From assembly GCF_002217435.1 (NCBI RefSeq), contig NZ_MUHF01000019.1:359744-423743 (forward strand): DNA of 64,000 nt, written 5' to 3'. The notes beneath the pieces are model-generated. The model was not told the DNA's origin. It did no database searches and saw only the letters and a program-made list of their open reading frames with translations. This DNA comes from Flavobacterium reichenbachii (lineage in GTDB: Bacteria > Bacteroidota > Bacteroidia > Flavobacteriales > Flavobacteriaceae). The position numbers were made by a program, and so were the translations under genes. The first letter of the stretch is position 1; each line of letters opens with the position of its first letter. Below are positions 59,233 through 64,000 of this stretch, one piece after another.

Positions 59233-60861
59233 ATGAAAATATCATTTAAATATATATCTTATTTTTTCCTATTCGTTTTAGGATTAAGTATGACGCTTAC
59301 CTCGTGTACGGACGATTTAAACGTGACGCCAAAGGATGATGATGAATTTTTATCAGAGACCTTTTTTAAAGATCCCGCATCGTACAAACAAGTATTGGCT
59401 AAACTATACGCAGGTTTGTATGTTGGAGGTAATGATGGTGATGGAGATGCTGCTATTCCTGGTAGAAATCCGGATATTGCAGGACTTGGAGGTGACTTTA
59501 GCAGTTACTTAAGATTACTTTTTGTAACACAGGAATTTTCTACAGACGAGGCTATTATTGCTTGGGCAGATGGTACTTTGCCAACAATAAATGCTCAAAC
59601 TTGGGCTCCGGCTAATGAGTTTTTAGAAGGAACATTCTCAAGAGCATTTTATCATATTAGTGTAGCCAATGAATTTTTAAGACAAACTACAGATGAAAAA
59701 TTAACAGAAAGAGGTGTTGATGCTAATTTGAGAACAGAGATCGCTGCATTTAGAGCTGAGGCTCGTTTTTTAAGAGCTTTCTCTTATTATAATTTAATGG
59801 ATTTATTTGGAAACGTGCCAATTACAACAGAAAATGATCCAGTAGGATTCTTTTATCCGGTACAAAAATCAAGAGCAGAAGTTTTTGCTTTTGTTGAATC
59901 TGAATTGAAGGACTTAGACAATAGCTTAGTAGCTTCTAGAGCAAATGAATACGGCAGAGTTGATAAAACGGCGGCTAAATTTTTATTGGCGCAAATTTAT
60001 TTAAATGCTAAAGTATATACAGGTACAGACAGAAATAATGAAGCTGCTTCATTGTGTAATGAAATCATTACCAGTTCAGGATATACTTTTGCAAATGTTC
60101 CTTACCGTTACTTATTCTCTGCAGACAATAATAGAAATGGTGCACAATCTGAAGTTATTTTTCCAATTGTTGGAGATGGTAATGCAATTAGAGCTACAGG
60201 TGGAGGAATGAGTTTTATTATGCATGCTTCTATTGGAGGCAGTATGGATGCAGCGTCTAGAGGAATGGACGGTGGATGGCAGGGAATTAGAACTCGAAGA
60301 GAGTTTGTGAATCTTTTTCCTGACGAAACTGCAACTGCAGACAAAAGAGGAACATTTTATACAGCTGGTCAATCAAAAGATATTAATAATGTTGCAACTT
60401 TTACAGATGGTTATGCTGTAACAAAATACATTAACAAAAATTCAGACGGTTCGGCTGCTCAAAGAAATGATATTCCGGATATTGATTTTCCAATGTTTAG
60501 GTTAACAGATGCTTATTTAATGTATGCTGAAGCAACTCTTAGAGGAGCAACTACAGGAAACATTACGACAGCTTTAGGTTATATCAACCAAATCAGAAGC
60601 AGAGCAAATGCACAAGCAATTACACTTCCTGAGTTGACACTTGATTTTATCTTGGATGAAAGAGGAAGAGAGTTATTTTGGGAATGTCACAGAAGAACTG
60701 ATTTGATTCGTTTTGGAAAATTTACTGGTAGTTCTAAAATTTGGCAGTGGAAAGGCGGTTCTGTAAATGGTAATGCTACAGAATCATACAGAGACTTAAT
60801 GCCTATTCCTGCAAGAAACATTCAGGCAAATCCAACATTGAAGCAAAATCCAGGATACTAA
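59233..60861 (+). CDS. susD: SusD/RagB-family glycan-binding lipoprotein
   Basis: From the ATG at 59233 a 542-residue lipoprotein (lipobox LTSC, Cys25) of the SusD/RagB family, the lid that closes over the SusC importer and binds the glycan. The N-terminal TDDLNVTPKDDDEFLSETFFKDP, the RTEIAAFRAEARFLRAFSYYNLMDLFG TPR core (quoted in part: FRAEARFLRAFSYYNL) and the C-terminal LDFILDERGRELFWECHRRTDLIRFGKF block (ILDERGRELFWECHRRTD) are definitive. An in-frame start at 59182 is rejected because it overlaps the susC stop and weakens the signal peptide. Confidence 0.95.
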   Translation: MKISFKYISYFFLFVLGLSMTLTSCTDDLNVTPKDDDEFLSETFFKDPASYKQVLAKLYAGLYVGGNDGDGDAAIPGRNPDIAGLGGDFSSYLRLLFVTQEFSTDEAIIAWADGTLPTINAQTWAPANEFLEGTFSRAFYHISVANEFLRQTTDEKLTERGVDANLRTEIAAFRAEARFLRAFSYYNLMDLFGNVPITTENDPVGFFYPVQKSRAEVFAFVESELKDLDNSLVASRANEYGRVDKTAAKFLLAQIYLNAKVYTGTDRNNEAASLCNEIITSSGYTFANVPYRYLFSADNNRNGAQSEVIFPIVGDGNAIRATGGGMSFIMHASIGGSMDAASRGMDGGWQGIRTRREFVNLFPDETATADKRGTFYTAGQSKDINNVATFTDGYAVTKYINKNSDGSAAQRNDIPDIDFPMFRLTDAYLMYAEATLRGATTGNITTALGYINQIRSRANAQAITLPELTLDFILDERGRELFWECHRRTDLIRFGKFTGSSKIWQWKGGSVNGNATESYRDLMPIPARNIQANPTLKQNPGY

Positions 60862-60878
60862 CATCTTAATATATTAAA

Positions 60879-61694
60879 ATGAAAAATATATATAAAATTT
60901 TAATCGCATTTATTGGTGTATTGGCAGTTTCATGTAACGCTGATGATGTAGATAACAGACCTGTTATTGATGCAGGAACTGCTCCGGTATTATTAACACC
61001 GCAATCTAATTTTAGTATTGTGCTTTCTAAAGAAACGGAGAAAAATATTGCTGCAAAAGTAACATGGAACAAAGCAACCTATACTGGAACTCAAACCATT
61101 GTTAATTATACTATTCAAGTTGCAAAAGCTGGAACTAATTTTGCTGCTCCGATCACTGTAGCTACTACAACTGCAGTCTCTAGAGAATTGACCGTAGAAG
61201 AATTAAATTCTGCATTAGTTAATGGAGGTTTTGTTGAGAAAGAAGTAAACAATGTAGACATCCGTATTAAATCTGTTGTTGGAGCTGTAGGGCTTCCTCA
61301 ATATTCTAATAGTTTTACTATCAAAGCGACTCCTTATCATATACCGCTGGCTAGTTCTCATCGGTTAGTTGGTGCTGCTACGCCAGGAGGATGGTCTTGG
61401 GATGGAGATGCTGAAACAGAATTTCCTTTGGTAGTAGGGCAGACCAATATCTATCAGGTTACTATTGTTCTAAAAAGCGGAGAAGGTTTTAGAGAGTTCT
61501 TAAAAAATGACTTTACAAGCGGAGGCAACTGGGGTACAAGTAATAATTTCAAATATTATGTAGACAACGGATATACTATTGACTCAGAGTTAGTAAATGC
61601 AGGTGATGGCGACAATAATTTTAAATATACAGGACCAACAGGATCTAGAGTTTTTAAAATTGATAATGTTGCAAAAAAGATAACAGTAGATTAA
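60879..61694 (+). CDS. SusE-like starch-binding lipoprotein
   Basis: A 271-residue lipoprotein (lipobox LAVSC, Cys19). An N-terminal SusE-type domain (about 22-160: PVLLTPQSNFSIVLSKETE, KVTWNKATYTGTQTIVNYTI, RELTVEELNSAL) is followed by one C-terminal carbohydrate-binding-like domain (about 165-271, ATPGGWSWDGDAETEFPL, FKYTGPTGSRVFKI), whereas Bacteroides SusE has more. It lies 17 bases after susD and should help hold alpha-glucan at the cell surface. An intrinsic terminator follows. Confidence 0.87.
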   Translation: MKNIYKILIAFIGVLAVSCNADDVDNRPVIDAGTAPVLLTPQSNFSIVLSKETEKNIAAKVTWNKATYTGTQTIVNYTIQVAKAGTNFAAPITVATTTAVSRELTVEELNSALVNGGFVEKEVNNVDIRIKSVVGAVGLPQYSNSFTIKATPYHIPLASSHRLVGAATPGGWSWDGDAETEFPLVVGQTNIYQVTIVLKSGEGFREFLKNDFTSGGNWGTSNNFKYYVDNGYTIDSELVNAGDGDNNFKYTGPTGSRVFKIDNVAKKITVD

Positions 61695-61732
61695 TTTTTA
61701 ATCTTACAGATTTGGTTTCTGGTTGATAACGC

Positions 61733-61774
61733 AAAAGGGCTGTTCTATTGAAAAATAGACAGTCCTTTTTATTT
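61733..61774 (+). terminator. Intrinsic terminator of the susCDE operon
   Basis: About 16-bp stem with one bulge (61733-61749 / 61754-61769), GAAA loop, then a T run. Confidence 0.88.
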
Positions 61775-61785
61775 GTTGTTTTTAC

Positions 61786-62013
61786 TTATTTCTTTTTATG
61801 GTTATATTCTCCAATAACGGCAAAATAACCAAAAGTACCTAAGCCCAAAACAATGAGCGGTGTTAGAATAAAAAGAATAATAATACCAAATACCAAATCG
61901 TCTTGCTGGTCAGAAAGCAGTTTGGGTAAACCAAATTCGAATACACAGAAATATGCAGCGGCCACCGCAAGTATAATCCATAAAACGCCTAAAATTTGTT
62001 TAATCGTATTCAT
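61786..62013 (-). CDS. Small membrane protein (DUF6814-like)
   Basis: A 75-residue protein with two hydrophobic segments (about 5-30 and 42-66) and a basic C-terminus (EYNHKKK). The sequence matches my recollection of DUF6814, small proteins found next to MHS-type MFS carriers in Bacteroidota. It starts 10 bases after the stop of the MFS gene on the same strand and is probably cotranscribed, perhaps as an accessory subunit. Function is inferred only from this pairing. Confidence 0.78.
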   Translation of the reverse strand: MNTIKQILGVLWIILAVAAAYFCVFEFGLPKLLSDQQDDLVFGIIILFILTPLIVLGLGTFGYFAVIGEYNHKKK

Positions 62014-62023
62014 ATTTTATAGT

Positions 62024-63520
62024 TTACAGGTGAGTAGTTTTATTTTTGTTGTCAATATAAATCATTCCAATTACAAAGCATATCGAAGCTATAATAATGG
62101 GATACCACAATCCTTCGAGATAAAATTCAGATTTTCCAGATTCTTTGGCATGTGTAACAAAATAAGTGGATATAGCCGGAAGTAAACCTCCAAAAATTCC
62201 ATTTCCTACATGATAAGGAAGAGACATTGAAGTGTATCTGATTTTGGTCGGAAACATTTCTACCAAAAATGCTGCAATTGGACCATATACCATAGTCACA
62301 AATAGCACCTGAATGAAAACCAAGAAAATCAACGTCCATTCGTCTCCAGAGTTGATGCTGATTATAATATTTTTTTGAGATTCTTTTTTGCTGGAAAAAT
62401 CTGTTTTCTTTTCGATGTATGTAGTTCCGTCAGTATAGGTTTTTGAAATTGTAGTTATTATGTCGCTGTTTTTCTTTTTTTCGATGTTTTGTGATGTCTT
62501 TTCTACAATCTCAGTTTTGTAACTTATGTCTGTTGTATTGTACATCATTTTGTAAATAGGCCTGTAGAATAAGATCGCAAGCAGCATTCCGGTCATCATA
62601 ATATATTTACGGCCTACTTTGTCACTCAGCCATCCAAAAACAATAAAAAAAGGTGTTCCCAATAACAGCGCAATTCCCAGCAGACTGTCAACCTGCGAAG
62701 AATCAATATTCATTACGGTTTTCATAAAACTCATGGCGTAAAACTGTCCGGTGTACCAAACGACACCTTGTCCCATTGTAGCGCCAAATAAAGCCAGTAA
62801 TACAAATTTTAAATTATATCGGTTTCCAAAACTTTCTTTTAACGGATTTGTGCTTGTAGTGCCTTCTTTTTTCGCTTTGGCAAATACAGGAGATTCATCC
62901 ATGTTTTTTCTGATCAAATAGGATACGCCGACCATCACGATCGAAACCCAAAACGGAACACGCCATCCCCAAGAATCAAAATCTTCGCTGGAAAGTACAT
63001 TTTTGGTAGCCAGAATCACCATCAAAGAAATAAAAAGACCAACAGTAGCAGTAGTCTGAATCCAGGAAGTCCAATAGCCTTTTTGTCCTACAGGTGCATG
63101 CTCTGCAACATAAGTCGCCGCACCGCCATATTCTCCGCCCAGTGCGAGACCTTGTAATAAACGCAGAATCAGAACTAATAATGGGGCTAGAAAACCAATG
63201 GTTTCATAACTCGGAATACATCCAATTAAAAAAGTAGAACCGCCCATTAATAATAAAGTAGCCATAAAAGTATACTTACGGCCTATGATATCACCCAATC
63301 TCCCAAAAAATAAAGCTCCAAAAGGCCGAACTACAAATCCGGCAGCAAAGGTTGCCAATGTAGATAAAAATGCTGCTGTAGGATTATCACTGGGAAAAAA
63401 TTTAGTTGAAATTACAACAGCTAAACTTCCAAAAATATAGAAGTCATACCATTCAATCATTGTGCCCATAGAGGAGGCTGAAATAACTTTCCAAATTCCT
63501 TTAGTTGAAGTCTTACTCAT
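62024..63520 (-). CDS. MFS transporter, metabolite:H+ symporter (MHS) type
   Basis: A 498-residue 12-helix carrier of the MHS branch (ProP/ShiA-like). Marks: SSMGTMIEWYDFYIFGSLA, the loop FFGRLGDIIGRK, LQGLALGGEYGGAATYVAEH and DKVGRKY. A hydrophilic insert of about 70 residues (323-394), rich in Lys, Thr and Ser, lies between helices 9 and 10 and should face the periplasm; classic ProP lacks it. Substrate is unknown (organic acid, proline or betaine are family substrates). Paired with the small membrane protein at 61786. Confidence 0.9.
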   Translation of the reverse strand: MSKTSTKGIWKVISASSMGTMIEWYDFYIFGSLAVVISTKFFPSDNPTAAFLSTLATFAAGFVVRPFGALFFGRLGDIIGRKYTFMATLLLMGGSTFLIGCIPSYETIGFLAPLLVLILRLLQGLALGGEYGGAATYVAEHAPVGQKGYWTSWIQTTATVGLFISLMVILATKNVLSSEDFDSWGWRVPFWVSIVMVGVSYLIRKNMDESPVFAKAKKEGTTSTNPLKESFGNRYNLKFVLLALFGATMGQGVVWYTGQFYAMSFMKTVMNIDSSQVDSLLGIALLLGTPFFIVFGWLSDKVGRKYIMMTGMLLAILFYRPIYKMMYNTTDISYKTEIVEKTSQNIEKKKNSDIITTISKTYTDGTTYIEKKTDFSSKKESQKNIIISINSGDEWTLIFLVFIQVLFVTMVYGPIAAFLVEMFPTKIRYTSMSLPYHVGNGIFGGLLPAISTYFVTHAKESGKSEFYLEGLWYPIIIASICFVIGMIYIDNKNKTTHL

Positions 63521-64000
63521 AAAGCGATCTGTGTTTTTAACAATAAATAAAATCGTAAAGTATCATTTTACGAATATATAAGATATTTTTTTATTTAGTT
63601 GATACTTTTTTAACAAAAACAAATTAATTGTTGACTTTACACTTGATCGACTTTTTTAACCGCAAAGTACACAAAGAAAAAAAGAAAAGTTGCGCAAAGC
63701 TTTACTAACGTTATGTAAATATTTGCAACTTCAGATTTAATCTCGGATCAAAACAAAAACCTGTGGAATTTTATATTAATTTTAAACGCAAAGTACGCTA
63801 AGGTTTAATTTTACTTTACGCATTTAAAAAGCAAAGAATGCAAAGCAAGATCCACACAAAGCTTTGTGAACTTTTTTTTAAACCACTCCGATAAAAAATC
63901 TTAGTGCACTTTGCGGTTAAATTCATTCTTTTATAGCTTCAAGGTTTTTTCTCTTTGTAGTAAAATTTTTCAGGAAAGTATTAAAAACAAAAAACCCACT
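63521..64000. repeat. 480-base gene-free stretch with phrase repeats
   Basis: No gene is seen up to the window end. It holds inverted ttaaccgcaaagt / actttgcggttaa arms (63656-63668 / 63908-63920), an internal cgcaaagtacgctaaggtt copy at 63784-63807, and other A/T-rich phrases. The right-hand text resembles the GxxExxY cassette border (24 of 26 positions with 21985-22010). The MFS gene's promoter should lie near 63540-63600 on the minus strand but no exact -7 box was found. Confidence 0.75.

Overview
The window looks like chromosome from a Flavobacterium-type member of the Bacteroidota. Grounds: low GC, A/T-rich leaders instead of Shine-Dalgarno sites, several TAnnTTTG (-7) promoter boxes, a SusC/SusD/SusE-type outer-membrane system, TonB-dependent receptors with carboxypeptidase-like N-terminal domains, and many lipoproteins. 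I see no prophage, rRNA operon, CRISPR array or transposase. The content is mostly chromosomal housekeeping plus two nutrient-uptake loci.

Layout. 1-3.6 kb: a small XRE regulator divergent from a small unknown gene, an uncharacterised protein, tRNA-Leu(UAG) with a clear promoter and terminator, and an M20 dipeptidase. 3.7-8.2 kb: a cluster built around a BlaI-type repressor and an M56 membrane protease whose C-terminus is a TonB-like module also found in two neighbouring secreted proteins. 8.2-12 kb: saccharopine-dehydrogenase-like enzyme, DUF423 protein and pckA. 12.1-16 kb: a TonB receptor plus beta-propeller phytase lipoprotein, a likely phytate-phosphorus uptake unit with a strong hairpin between the genes. 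16.2-25.3 kb: membrane and unknown-function genes, then a same-strand run of unknown gene, ruvC, lipoprotein, hemW, a GxxExxY cassette and a cyclase. 25.3-29.7 kb: a LPG-synthase-like membrane protein and GT2 pair, then small envelope proteins. 29.8-35.8 kb: mevalonate-pathway unit (mvaD, toxin-antitoxin pair, mevalonate-kinase-like gene, DUF502, UbiA prenyltransferase), flanked by a pseudouridine synthase and TspO. 35.9-42.2 kb: envelope proteins including two tandem paralogous beta-propeller lipoproteins, then HAD phosphatase, BaiN-type flavoprotein and GDPD.

42.4-61.8 kb is an alpha-glucan (starch/maltodextrin) utilisation locus. SusC, SusD and a SusE-like lipoprotein bind and import glucans; a secreted GH13 and the SusB-like GH97 cut them in the periplasm; an SLC45-like MFS carrier brings disaccharide in; the GH65 phosphorylase splits maltose to beta-glucose-1-phosphate and glucose; beta-phosphoglucomutase feeds glycolysis; a LacI-family protein is the presumed regulator. 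Candidate operator and promoter sites lie before the MFS and susC genes. 61.8-63.5 kb: a small membrane protein paired with a metabolite:H+ symporter-like MFS.

The most unusual layer is between the genes. At least a dozen intergenic spaces are filled by short A/T-rich phrases (for example with cores such as accgcaaagt, gccacgaatt, tttcaagttt or aattagataatt) arranged as near-perfect inverted repeats. In one case 28-bp inverted repeats of this vocabulary enclose a single GxxExxY (PD-(D/E)XK nuclease-like) gene, and repeat copies without that gene occur elsewhere. This looks like a mobile cassette with derivative copies and is the best candidate here for an undescribed system.
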